Source of the DNA: Terriglobales bacterium | GTDB lineage: Bacteria > Acidobacteriota > Terriglobia > Terriglobales > Acidobacteriaceae | NCBI GenBank assembly: GCA_025936825.1 | Contig: JAICSO010000019.1 | Location: forward strand, 1-64,000 | Direction of reading: 5' to 3' | DNA length: 64,000 nucleotides | Shown: one piece after another, positions 16,978 through 25,236 of the stretch | Layout: every line of letters starts with the position of its first letter | Numbering within the stretch: the first letter of the stretch is position 1 | Made by a program: the position numbers and the translations under genes | The notes under the pieces: generated by a model | Databases searched by the model: none | What the model saw: only the letters and a program-made list of their open reading frames with translations | What the model was told of the DNA's origin: nothing

Positions 16978-18513
16978 GTGTCTGACGTTCTACTGACCCA
17001 TTCTTACCATCTGTATTACGACCGCAAGCAAACGCGGAAAATGCAGCCCTATCCTCCGCTGGGTACGTTATATGCGGCGGCATTGTTGCGCCGGGCTGGA
17101 ATCTCAGTAGCTCTGTTCGACACAATGCTGAACGATCCCCAAGAAGGGTTTCAGCATGCCCTCGAGCGCCATCGGCCGCGCATCGTCGTCGTCTACGAGG
17201 ATAATTTCAACTTCTTATCCAAGATGTGCCTAACGCGAATGCGAGAGGTCGCATTCGCCATCGGCAACATGTCGCGTAAAGCGGGAGCAACGATTTTGGT
17301 CAACGGTTCCGATGCTTCCGATCATGCAGAAGAATACCTGCAACACGGCTTTTGCTACGTTTTGCTGGGAGAAGCTGAGTGGACCTTACTTGAAACCGTG
17401 AAACATCTGCTGGCCGGAGAAGACCTAGCCTTGGAACGCGTCGCTGGAATCGTCTCTCTGCGAGAAGGCACCCGGGAACCGGCGAGAACGCCGTCCAGGG
17501 CCCTCATGCGCGATCTCGACTGCTTGCCCTTCCCTTCCCGTGACCTGATCGATATCGAACAGTACCGAACAGCATGGAAGTCCACCCATGGCTATTTCTC
17601 GCTCAATGTCGTAGCCAGCCGGGGTTGTCCGTACCGTTGCAACTGGTGCGCTAAGCCGATATATGGCGACTCCTTTTCGATGCGCTCGGCGCGATCCGTA
17701 GCGCAGGAAATGCGCGAATTGAAATTTGAGTACGGCGCCGATCATTTATGGTTCGCAGATGATATTTTCGGCTTGCGCCCCAAGTGGGTGCGAGAACTGG
17801 CCGCTGAGGTGGAGAAACTGGATGCAGCGATCCCGTTCAAAATGCAAACCCGCGTAGATCTGATGTCGCCGGATACTGTGTCGGCTTTGCGGCGGGCTGG
17901 TTGCGCGGAAGTTTGGATGGGAGCCGAGTCCGGATCGCAGAAGATCCTGGACGCCATGGATAAAGGCACCCGCGTGGATCAGATCGCAAAAGCACGCAAA
18001 AACCTTCGTGATCAGGGAATTCGCGCCTGCTACTTCCTGCAATTCGGATACTCGGGAGAAACCTGGCACGACATTCAGAGCACCATCAAACTGGTTTGCG
18101 ATACGCGGCCGGACGATATCGGCGTATCCGTTTCCTACCCGCTGCCCGGGACAAAATTCTTCGAGCGCGTGCAAGCGCAACTGGGCGAGAAGACTAACTG
18201 GTCTGACAGTGAAGACTTGTCGATGATGTTCCAGGGCGCCTACACCAACGAGTTCTACCGCGCTCTGCACGATGCGCTGCACGCTCAGGTTGATCGCTGG
18301 AACACATCCAGCCGACACACCGATAATCGCCGGCAGGAGAGTTCCCACGGCAACCCTGAGCGACTCTGGAAACGCGTCATGGAACTGGAGCAGACGTGCC
18401 GGAATCCACGACCCACACGGTTGCGAGTCGTGCCGAAGGAAGAACTGGTTCAAATCTCGCCGTGCGCACACGCCACCAGCCTTGAAGAACTTCTTGCCGA
18501 TCTGGCCGGTTGA
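16978..18513 (+). CDS. B12-binding domain radical SAM protein (tandem copy 1)
   Basis: About 511 residues. Opens with a DVLLTHSYHLYYDRKQT segment and MQPYPPLGTLYAAALLRRAG, the start of a B12-binding-like domain; the cluster motif is ASRGCPYRCNWCAKP near residue 220, followed by MGAESGSQKILDAM and LQFGYSGE. GTG at 16978 is preferred over ATG at 16960 because GGAAGGGG lies 8 bases before it and the translation then starts like the next gene. A tail of about 90 residues after the core is not shared with that neighbour. 26 bases after the previous stop. Confidence 0.9.
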   Translation: MSDVLLTHSYHLYYDRKQTRKMQPYPPLGTLYAAALLRRAGISVALFDTMLNDPQEGFQHALERHRPRIVVVYEDNFNFLSKMCLTRMREVAFAIGNMSRKAGATILVNGSDASDHAEEYLQHGFCYVLLGEAEWTLLETVKHLLAGEDLALERVAGIVSLREGTREPARTPSRALMRDLDCLPFPSRDLIDIEQYRTAWKSTHGYFSLNVVASRGCPYRCNWCAKPIYGDSFSMRSARSVAQEMRELKFEYGADHLWFADDIFGLRPKWVRELAAEVEKLDAAIPFKMQTRVDLMSPDTVSALRRAGCAEVWMGAESGSQKILDAMDKGTRVDQIAKARKNLRDQGIRACYFLQFGYSGETWHDIQSTIKLVCDTRPDDIGVSVSYPLPGTKFFERVQAQLGEKTNWSDSEDLSMMFQGAYTNEFYRALHDALHAQVDRWNTSSRHTDNRRQESSHGNPERLWKRVMELEQTCRNPRPTRLRVVPKEELVQISPCAHATSLEELLADLAG

Positions 18514-18517
18514 TTCC

Positions 18518-19912
18518 ATGGACATACTTCTAACTCACGGTTATTTCCTTTACGAGGACCCCAAAGAATTGCAGATCATGAAGCCCTATCCCCCCTTAGG
18601 CGTTCTCTACATCTGCTCGCATTTGCGTAAAAAGGGGATCGTCGCCGAGGTCTTCGACTCCACGTTTTCATCGCGCCAGCAGCTATGGGAGCTACTGCGC
18701 AAAGGGCCGCCATCTGTTCTCGGTGTATATGCCAATTTAATGACTCGATCGAACGTGGTTGAAATTCTTGCTGTGGCCAAAGAAGCAGGCTGGAAAACCC
18801 TGGTCGGAGGGCCCGAGCCAGGCGCCTACGTCTCCGAATACCTGGCGGCCGGCGCCGATGTGGTGGTGATCGGTGAAGGCGAACTTACATTGGAAGAACT
18901 AGTTCCGGCGCTGCGCTCGCATGGCCTAGATAATCTGCACGAAATCGACGGCATCGCATTCCGGTCCAGGGAGGGTTCGATCATACGCACCAAGCCTCGC
19001 GAGCAGATCAAGGACATCGACGCTCAACCCTGGCCGGCTCGGGAAGCAATTGACGTCGCACAATACGTTGACGTGTGGCGCAAGCACCATGGCATGGGCT
19101 CGGTTTCCCTGATCACGGCTCGTGGCTGCCCGTATCACTGCCGCTGGTGCAGCCATGAGGTGTTTGGAAAAACGCACCGGCGCCGTAAGCCGGCATCCGT
19201 AGCCGAGGAGCTCGAGTGGCTTATTAGCCGTTATCAGCCGCAAATGGCGTGGATGGCCGATGACGTGTTTACCATCCATCACGGTTGGTTATTTGAATAT
19301 GCGGCAGAACTCAAGCATCGCGGCTTGAAACTGCCCTTTGAATGCATTTCTCGTGCCGATCGTTTGAGCCCCCGGGTTGTCGAGACTCTGGCAGACATGG
19401 GATGTTTCCGCGTCTGGATCGGCTCCGAAAGCGGCTCGCAACGCATCCTCGACGCGATGGAGCGCGGTGTGACCGTGGAACAAGTGCGGAACGGAGTCGC
19501 GCTCTGCCGGGCAGCAGGGATTCAGACCGGAATGTTCCTGATGTGGGGTTACGAGGGTGAAGATCTTTCTGACATCGAAGCCACTGTTGAGCACGTCAAG
19601 GAAACCGATCCCGATATTTTCTTTACCACGGTGGCGTATCCCATCAAAGGGACCCCATATTTCTCTGAGGTGGCCGAGCGCGTTGAACCGTTGAAGCAAT
19701 GGAAGGACACTTCGGACCGCGAATTTCGTATTAGAAACCGGCACTCGCGCCAGTTTTACCGTTTCGCAGACAAGCTGCTGCGCAGCGAAGTGGAACTCAA
19801 ACGCCTTCATCATAAGCCGGACGTGGATGCCGCCGCCGTAGTAGCCTTGCGCAGTGTGGTTGCCGAAGCTCGTGCCGGCCTGGAAGCAACGTACTCCGAG
19901 GTGGAGGCGTGA
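18518..19912 (+). CDS. B12-binding domain radical SAM protein (tandem copy 2)
   Basis: 464 residues from ATG at 18518, four bases after the preceding stop; upstream codons in the same frame belong to the overlap with that gene. It is a tandem paralogue of the previous protein: ILLTHGYFLYEDPKELQ and MKPYPPLGVLYICSHLRKKG at the start, ARGCPYHCRWCSHEVFGK as the CxxxCxxC motif, IGSESGSQRILDAM and MWGYEGE in the barrel. The two probably arose by local duplication and may act on related positions of one substrate. Confidence 0.92.
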   Translation: MDILLTHGYFLYEDPKELQIMKPYPPLGVLYICSHLRKKGIVAEVFDSTFSSRQQLWELLRKGPPSVLGVYANLMTRSNVVEILAVAKEAGWKTLVGGPEPGAYVSEYLAAGADVVVIGEGELTLEELVPALRSHGLDNLHEIDGIAFRSREGSIIRTKPREQIKDIDAQPWPAREAIDVAQYVDVWRKHHGMGSVSLITARGCPYHCRWCSHEVFGKTHRRRKPASVAEELEWLISRYQPQMAWMADDVFTIHHGWLFEYAAELKHRGLKLPFECISRADRLSPRVVETLADMGCFRVWIGSESGSQRILDAMERGVTVEQVRNGVALCRAAGIQTGMFLMWGYEGEDLSDIEATVEHVKETDPDIFFTTVAYPIKGTPYFSEVAERVEPLKQWKDTSDREFRIRNRHSRQFYRFADKLLRSEVELKRLHHKPDVDAAAVVALRSVVAEARAGLEATYSEVEA

Positions 19913-20739
19913 AGATGTCGGTCTTACAGCCGCAAGTCGTGCCGGCACCGTTCGATGCGGTGGCCAACCAGTACGACAATAGGTTTACTTCGTCGGCGGT
20001 CGGCCGAGCCCAGCGTGTGGCCGTGTGGAAAGAACTACCAAACATATTTCACCCGGGAGATCGCGTGCTTGAGATCGGCTGTGGTACCGGCGAAGACGCG
20101 TGTTTTCTGGCACAACGCGGAGTTCGAGTGACCGCCTGCGACAGTTCCTCGCAAATGATTGCTGTAGCGAGGCACAAAATTGCCGGGTGTGGCCTGCAGA
20201 AACTCGTAACGCTCGCTCAGGTTCGGGCAGAGCACATTTCCAATCTGGGGACCGGCGGAGCTTTCGATGGAGCATTCTCTAATTTTGGCGTACTGAACTG
20301 CGTGCCGGATTTAGGCCAATTAGCAACGGATCTGGCAACCCTGCTCAAGCCCACGGCTCATGCTGTGCTGTGCTGGATGGGGCCGACCTGTATTTGGGAG
20401 ATCGCTTGGTATCTCGTTCACGGGGATCGGAAAAAGGCATTTCGGAGGCTGCAGCGGGATACCGTTATCGCGAGAATCGCAGCGGGTGCTTCCGTCCACA
20501 TTAGTTACCCGTCGGTCAGATCACTGGCAAAAACCTTTGCGCCCTACTTTCGAGTGAAGGCTGTTATCGGCATCGGAGTCGCCGTCCCACCCAGCTATGC
20601 GGAAGCTTGGGCGCAACGTCATCCCAAATGGATGCGGTTTTGCGAAGGCTTCGATGCACTGCTGGGTAGATCTCCGACCGTCCGCCTGCTCGGGGATCAC
20701 GTGTTGGTGCACTTTCAGCGCAATTTGGTGCAGGGATGA
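19909..20739 (+). CDS. class I SAM-dependent methyltransferase
   Basis: About 276 residues. FDAVANQYDNRF at the N-terminus and motif I VLEIGCGTGEDACFLAQRG (about residues 45-63), acidic CDSSSQMI, then FDGAFSNFGVLNCV place it in the Methyltransf_11/25 group. GTG at 19909 overlaps the previous stop; ATG at 19915 with GGAGG upstream is an equally good start. Its stop overlaps the next gene's ATG. It is distinct in sequence from the methyltransferase at 12980, so the locus has two soluble methyltransferases in addition to the membrane ICMT-like protein. Confidence 0.9.
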   Translation: MKMSVLQPQVVPAPFDAVANQYDNRFTSSAVGRAQRVAVWKELPNIFHPGDRVLEIGCGTGEDACFLAQRGVRVTACDSSSQMIAVARHKIAGCGLQKLVTLAQVRAEHISNLGTGGAFDGAFSNFGVLNCVPDLGQLATDLATLLKPTAHAVLCWMGPTCIWEIAWYLVHGDRKKAFRRLQRDTVIARIAAGASVHISYPSVRSLAKTFAPYFRVKAVIGIGVAVPPSYAEAWAQRHPKWMRFCEGFDALLGRSPTVRLLGDHVLVHFQRNLVQG

Positions 20740-21776
20740 GTACTCTTGTATCCATCGCGAGTTCGCCCGATCACGCTAGCTTGGCCGCGCAGCGGGTCCG
20801 AGCTTTGCCAGTGCTCGTTATCTTTCCTCATAATCAATGCAATTGCCGCTGTGTGATGTGCGATATCTGGCGCGTTCGGGAAGCGCAGCAGATTACCCCG
20901 GCAGACCTCGAACTGCAAATGGCTTCCATCCGGGAACTTGGGGTCAAGTGGGTGGTTTTCTCCGGCGGTGAGCCGCAGTTGAACGAGAAGTGGAGTTGCC
21001 TGGCTCGCATGCTGCGTGCAGCTGGAAGCCGTATTACGCTGCTCACGGCCGGATTGCTGCTTCATTCCCAAGCCCACGCCGTAGTGAATGCCGTGGACGA
21101 TGTCATCGTATCGCTTGATGGTCCACCTGCCATTCACAACAGCATCAGGCGGGTGAAAGATGCTTTCGAACAGTTAGAGGTAGGAGTGCGAGCCTTACGT
21201 CAGCTCCGGCCCGAGATTCCTGTCCGTGCGCGATGTACGGTGCAGCGGGCAAATCACCGTGCCTTGCGAGCTGTCTTACAGACCGCCAAAGAGATGGGAT
21301 TGACATCAATTTCTTTCCTGGCCGCTGATGTGACTTCAACTGCATTCAATCGAACTGAGCCCTGGCCGCCGAATCGCGTCAATCGGGTGACGCTCGATTC
21401 AGAAGAAGTCGCTGCCCTCGAGACCGAGATCGAACTGCTAGTCCACGAGCATCAAGCGGACCTTGATTCAGGATTCGTGGCCGAATCAGCGGGGAAGTTC
21501 AGGCTCATTGCCCGTCATTTTCGAGCCCAACTGCAGCAGGCGGAGCATCTGGCGCCGCGCTGCAATGCTCCTTGGGTCTCGGCCGTCATTGAAGCATCGG
21601 GCGATGTGCGCCCATGCTTCTTTCAACCGGTGCTGGGAAACATTCACCGGCGCTCGTTGCCGGAGATTGTCAACGGCCCCGAGGCACTGTGGTTTCGGGC
21701 GAACCTGGACGTCCGAAGTAATCCTGTGTGCCAGCGATGCGTTTGCTCGTTGCACATCACACGGCAGGAGCCGTGA
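20736..21776 (+). CDS. radical SAM protein with SPASM-like C-terminus
   Basis: 346 residues without a B12 domain. The cluster motif is CNCRCVMC (CxxxCxxC) near residue 35, followed by VVFSGGEPQL, the SAM-binding GGEP motif. The C-terminal quarter has Cys residues spaced as in SPASM domains (APRCNAPWVS, DVRPCFFQP, NPVCQRCVCSL), which usually hold extra iron-sulfur clusters and are typical of enzymes acting on peptides or on other large substrates. Starts with an ATGA overlap and ends the plus-strand unit. Among the radical SAM genes here it is the one that most suggests a peptide-like substrate, but no precursor is visible. Confidence 0.9.
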   Translation: MSTLVSIASSPDHASLAAQRVRALPVLVIFPHNQCNCRCVMCDIWRVREAQQITPADLELQMASIRELGVKWVVFSGGEPQLNEKWSCLARMLRAAGSRITLLTAGLLLHSQAHAVVNAVDDVIVSLDGPPAIHNSIRRVKDAFEQLEVGVRALRQLRPEIPVRARCTVQRANHRALRAVLQTAKEMGLTSISFLAADVTSTAFNRTEPWPPNRVNRVTLDSEEVAALETEIELLVHEHQADLDSGFVAESAGKFRLIARHFRAQLQQAEHLAPRCNAPWVSAVIEASGDVRPCFFQPVLGNIHRRSLPEIVNGPEALWFRANLDVRSNPVCQRCVCSLHITRQEP

Positions 21777-21833
21777 GCTAGTGGCGCGGCTTCACCTTAT
21801 ACCAGCCATCGAATGACGCTTTGGGAACACTGG

Positions 21834-22565
21834 CTACTGCTTGAATGTGAAGTCTAAGGTCTTATTTTCGCCGGCGCCCACGGTTATCTTCTGGACTGAT
21901 GTTCCCAGTTTTTCCTGCCACGCGGTGATCGTGTAGCTACCTGGCGGCAGGTCCTTCAAGCTGAAATGTCCTTCTTTGTCGCTTACCGCGAAATAGGGGT
22001 TCTTCAATACTGCGATATAGCCTTTCATCCACGGATGTACATTGCACTTCACCGGGACCGCAACTTCCTCGCGAGCAAATGATTTTTCGAGCGGCATGCC
22101 ATGAGGCTGAGTCATGTTCCACTCTCGGTTGTTGACGGGACTGGGGTGGATGTTGTGCGTGGTCTCGTCGCTATTGATGATGTTGATTTTTTGGTTGCTC
22201 TGTACGGCCAAGACGTGCGGTTTATACTGGCAGCCTTTCTGCTCGAGCACCGCGGGCTGTTGCGGAGGCTGGAAGGTCTGCGTACTCAATCCATCAGAGA
22301 TGTACACCACAACATTGGCCAACCCGCCATCCGGCCCCACCAGGATGTCCTCGGTAGTGAGCGGCGTAGAGTGCGCCTTTGCGCAGAGTGGGTCTTGTGA
22401 TACATCGATACGGGTAGGTTTGGGCGGTGTACCCTGGAACTTAACCTCCCCACTTATGGACGCGGGGGAGTCTGCGGCGCTGGCCGTCGTCCTAACCCCG
22501 AGGACGGCTACTGAGTAAACAAGAGCAGTGATAGAGATGATCAAGACGGAGTATCTCGATTGCAT
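21834..22565 (-). CDS. exported cupredoxin-like protein with carboxypeptidase regulatory-like domain
   Basis: 243 residues with a signal peptide (about 1-31, ending ASAAD). The middle part resembles a cupredoxin: ETTHNIHP and, after about 30 residues, VKCNVHPWM, where His, Cys, His and Met are spaced as type I copper ligands (CxxHxxM). The last 60 residues (GHFSLKDLPPGSYTITAWQE) form a CarboxypepD_reg-like beta-sandwich. It probably is a periplasmic copper electron carrier or methylamine-utilisation-type protein. Last gene after two heme proteins in the same direction, about 50 bases downstream of the cytochrome gene. Confidence 0.85.
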   Translation of the reverse strand: MQSRYSVLIISITALVYSVAVLGVRTTASAADSPASISGEVKFQGTPPKPTRIDVSQDPLCAKAHSTPLTTEDILVGPDGGLANVVVYISDGLSTQTFQPPQQPAVLEQKGCQYKPHVLAVQSNQKINIINSDETTHNIHPSPVNNREWNMTQPHGMPLEKSFAREEVAVPVKCNVHPWMKGYIAVLKNPYFAVSDKEGHFSLKDLPPGSYTITAWQEKLGTSVQKITVGAGENKTLDFTFKQ

Positions 22566-22614
22566 TTGATGCCTTCCTTTGGAACGTGTAGCAAAATGGG
22601 ATAACGAACTTGGC

Positions 22615-23403
22615 TTACCGTCCTTTCACTTGCAGGATGTGGCCGCTCCTATTGGCTGTGCTCAAGGTGCGAATGTAATGCACCAGGTCCCACCTCTGAT
22701 CGGCGGTGGTGGCGCTGGCAAACGACGGCATAGGAGTTCCATCCAATCCCGTCACCAGGTCGCGATACATGTCTCGGTCTGTATTGCCGCATTTAAAAGT
22801 CGGTCCGCTGGTGAAGTCGAATGGCTTGATTGGGTTTCCTTTGCTGTCGGTAAGGGAAACTGCGGACGGGCCATTGCCGCGCCCATCTTTTCCATGGCAG
22901 CTCCAGCAATTCATACTTTGGAAGAGTTCCGATCCCCGCTGAATGCTTTCGGTGGAGGGCGGCGGTTCGGGCGGAATTTCGACCGGAGCACCGGGCCTCT
23001 CCTCCTGAAAGGACGGGGAGAAGGTCTTCACATAAGCCACTAGATCCGCTCGCTCTTGGCGTAATAACGGTTTCCAGGATGGCATTCCGCTGGCGTGAAT
23101 TCCACGCGTAATCGTGTCATAGAGATCACTATCCAACGGAAGACTGCCGCTGGGCGTAGATCTGCATTTGAATGCTGCCTTAGTAAAGTCGCGGGGCTTC
23201 GGATCCAGATAAGCAGCGCTCTCGCCTCTCCCGTCCCCGTACTGGCCGTGACAAAAAATGCAGTAGCGCTGGTACAGCGCCTTACCGCGCCTGGCGTTTC
23301 CCACCAGGTTGCCAACGTGGCTTTCTTGCGCATACCCGGCAACGTTCCACGCGATCAAAATCGAAATCGCGACCCGCCTGATCAGCCCGCTTTTGTTGCT
23401 CAC
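22615..23403 (-). CDS. diheme c-type cytochrome
   Basis: 262 residues with an N-terminal signal sequence (IRRVAISILIAWNVAGYAQ). Two cytochrome c domains with heme-binding CxxCH motifs: YCIFCHGQYGDG near residue 47 and NCWSCHGKDGRGNG near residue 166; candidate Met ligands lie in MPSW and MPSF. Periplasmic electron transfer is expected. It lies between the barrel protein and the cupredoxin, with gaps of 12 and 49 bases, so the three are almost certainly co-transcribed. Confidence 0.9.
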   Translation of the reverse strand: MSNKSGLIRRVAISILIAWNVAGYAQESHVGNLVGNARRGKALYQRYCIFCHGQYGDGRGESAAYLDPKPRDFTKAAFKCRSTPSGSLPLDSDLYDTITRGIHASGMPSWKPLLRQERADLVAYVKTFSPSFQEERPGAPVEIPPEPPPSTESIQRGSELFQSMNCWSCHGKDGRGNGPSAVSLTDSKGNPIKPFDFTSGPTFKCGNTDRDMYRDLVTGLDGTPMPSFASATTADQRWDLVHYIRTLSTANRSGHILQVKGR

Positions 23404-23415
23404 CGGGAATTCTCC

Positions 23416-24759
23416 TCAGAAATCGAAGTCAAAGCCCATCAGATAACTGTCTCGAATCTCATCCAGGTGCGAGACCGGCGCAGCCCCAACATTGGCGATG
23501 TGCGAATACTCTTGTGTCCACGCAAGCCCTGCGCGCGTACTCATAATCGGGTACCAGCGGTAACCCACTGTCCAGGTATCGAGGTTCCCTAACTTCGGAG
23601 GAAGCAATGGGTTCGCCTGCCGCGACATGCGCGTGAGTTCGTATTTACTGATGAAGACCCACCGTGGAGTTGGATTGTAGTGACCTTCCACGAAACCTCC
23701 ATTCCAGACTGGAGCTAGCGCGCCCACGGGTAGAGTCGATGCCTGGTTTGCGGGTACACCGTTGCCCAGAAAAACGTTGTCGTAGCCATGAAGGTAAAAG
23801 GTGTAGAAATCGAATCGCTTCACGAACCAGTGTCCGTACGCCCCGACGCGGTAGAAACTCTCATTTCCAGTGCCGGTTCCGGGTAACGGAGTCCCGCCCG
23901 CAGTTTGAAAGTAGGTGGGCGACTGGCCCCAATATGCGTACACCCCGACTTGCTGCATTCCGAGCCGTGGCACTTCAAAAGCCTGATTCACATTGGCATA
24001 CACGTCATAGGTCTGATTAGTCGGCAGACCAGTGGCTCCACTGTTACTGCTCACCATAGCAACGGAATATCGTGTGTAGTCGTTTGCGGAGTGGCCGGAG
24101 ACTTCAATCCCCAGTTGGGGAAGTCCGATGCCCCCGAACAAGTTCCTATCTCCGGGCGGGTTGAAGAAGTAGTTGTAATAAAGTGCTCCCGTGTTGTTCA
24201 GCAGCAGAGAGCGTTCCTGCGAGATCGGCTCATCCAATTCGAATTTGCCCATTTTCAAGTTGAGCCAACGCGATCCCGCTAGATTGTCGAGACGTGCCCA
24301 CGCTTGCGACAGTGTGACACTGGAATTGCCGATGAAAGGCTGCACAAATACAGATATGTTCTTGTAAAGAGTGCCCGCTGCGATGAAATCCACTCCGCCA
24401 AGGTCGAAACCTGATGTGGTCACGTTTCGTTCTATCAATCCGCTGGCGGCGCTGCCGGGAATCGAATCGACTCCCTGACGATTATTATTCTCTCGATGCC
24501 AGAAGGGAGTAGTACGAAACATTATCGGCCAATACCCCGGATCCTGATAGATCGGGGCATCCCGCCCATTTCCCAACTGATATCCATTGTCCTTGAATGT
24601 CTGTCCAAAATTGTTGAGCATCGGCCACGCTTCATGGCAGGCGGAGCAAGGCAGCCCGTATTTCCGAGCGAATGCGGGAATACAGTGGGCGTTCTCTGTA
24701 ATTCCTAAGAGCGCTCCCAACATTAGAAATTCCAGCACGATTGATTTCCTAATTGGCAT
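23416..24759 (-). CDS. outer-membrane barrel protein with an N-terminal heme-binding motif
   Basis: 447 residues with a signal peptide, followed by IPAFARKYGLPCSACHEAWP, a CxxCH heme attachment motif about 35 residues from the start. The rest alternates aromatic and polar residues in the manner of a beta barrel (PIMFRTTPFWHRENN, GAYGHWFVKRFDFYTFYLHG, TVGYRWYPIMSTRAGLAWTQ) and ends in LMGFDFDF, an outer-membrane C-terminal signature with final Phe. A heme-bearing porin suggests electron exchange across or at the outer membrane. Starts 26 bases after the regulator gene, in the same direction. Confidence 0.8.
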   Translation of the reverse strand: MPIRKSIVLEFLMLGALLGITENAHCIPAFARKYGLPCSACHEAWPMLNNFGQTFKDNGYQLGNGRDAPIYQDPGYWPIMFRTTPFWHRENNNRQGVDSIPGSAASGLIERNVTTSGFDLGGVDFIAAGTLYKNISVFVQPFIGNSSVTLSQAWARLDNLAGSRWLNLKMGKFELDEPISQERSLLLNNTGALYYNYFFNPPGDRNLFGGIGLPQLGIEVSGHSANDYTRYSVAMVSSNSGATGLPTNQTYDVYANVNQAFEVPRLGMQQVGVYAYWGQSPTYFQTAGGTPLPGTGTGNESFYRVGAYGHWFVKRFDFYTFYLHGYDNVFLGNGVPANQASTLPVGALAPVWNGGFVEGHYNPTPRWVFISKYELTRMSRQANPLLPPKLGNLDTWTVGYRWYPIMSTRAGLAWTQEYSHIANVGAAPVSHLDEIRDSYLMGFDFDF

Positions 24760-24785
24760 GGCGGTTGTTCGTGAAAATCCCTTCC

Positions 24786-25151
24786 TTAGCTATCTCTTAC
24801 CTGAGCGGCCTCGAGCCGCTCGAGCGGTACAAACTTGTAGCCGATCCCGCGAACTGTTCGGATCAAAACGGGACACCCGGGATTGCTCTCAATTTTCTGG
24901 CGCAGGTTGGCGATGCAGTTATCGACGGTCCGATACGTGGAACGCTGTCGTTTCGGCCACGCCGAGGCAATGAGTTTCTGGCGTGACAGTACGATTCCCG
25001 GTCGCGTAACCAGGAACTTCAGAACTCGGAACTGGCGAAGTGTCAGTTCCACAACCCGACCGGAGCAGCAAAGCTCCATGCTTTGAAAGTCCAGCGAAAA
25101 ATCCCCAAAATGCGCCACTTTAAACGCGCTTGGCATTGCCAGCTCTGTCAA
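24786..25151 (-). CDS. orphan OmpR/PhoB-type winged-helix DNA-binding protein (no receiver domain)
   Basis: 121 residues that are only a Trans_reg_C effector domain: FGDFSLDFQSMELCCSG (the N-terminal beta sheet), VELTLRQFRVLKFLVTRPG, SRQKLIASAWP, TVDNCIANLRQKIES, and RTVRGIGYKFVP (the wing). No phosphoacceptor domain, membrane helix or sensor follows, so its activity must be controlled by level, ligand or partner. It is probably the first gene of an operon with the heme/copper genes (26-base gap). A three-repeat site with 11-bp period lies 59 bp before the start, and the same site precedes the radical SAM units, making it a candidate shared regulator with autoregulation. Confidence 0.85.
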   Translation of the reverse strand: MTELAMPSAFKVAHFGDFSLDFQSMELCCSGRVVELTLRQFRVLKFLVTRPGIVLSRQKLIASAWPKRQRSTYRTVDNCIANLRQKIESNPGCPVLIRTVRGIGYKFVPLERLEAAQVRDS

Positions 25152-25209
25152 GCATCACGAGAATTTAACGAGTTCATTTTGTAACTTAGCTCTTCTGGCC
25201 TTCTATGCT

Positions 25210-25236
25210 TGTCACGAAAGCGTCATATTCTTGTTA
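25210..25236 (+). promoter_or_regulatory. three-repeat 11-bp-period regulatory site 5 (before the winged-helix regulator operon)
   Basis: Plus-strand reading TGTCA-N6-CGTCA-N6-TGTTA, exact 11-bp spacing, 59 bp before the ATG at 25151 and pointing away from the gene. It lies 10 kb from the other sites, but orientation and distance are the same. Confidence 0.65.

Noticed and set aside
17746-18525. 259-codon minus-strand ORF
   Set aside because: Antisense to the end of a B12 radical SAM gene, no start signal or family.
25210-25236. Interpretation of the repeats as classical PhoB boxes
   Set aside because: The half-site TGTCA and the 11-bp period resemble pho boxes, but the orientation relative to the genes is reversed and no phosphate gene is among the targets, so I call them only OmpR/PhoB-type direct repeats.
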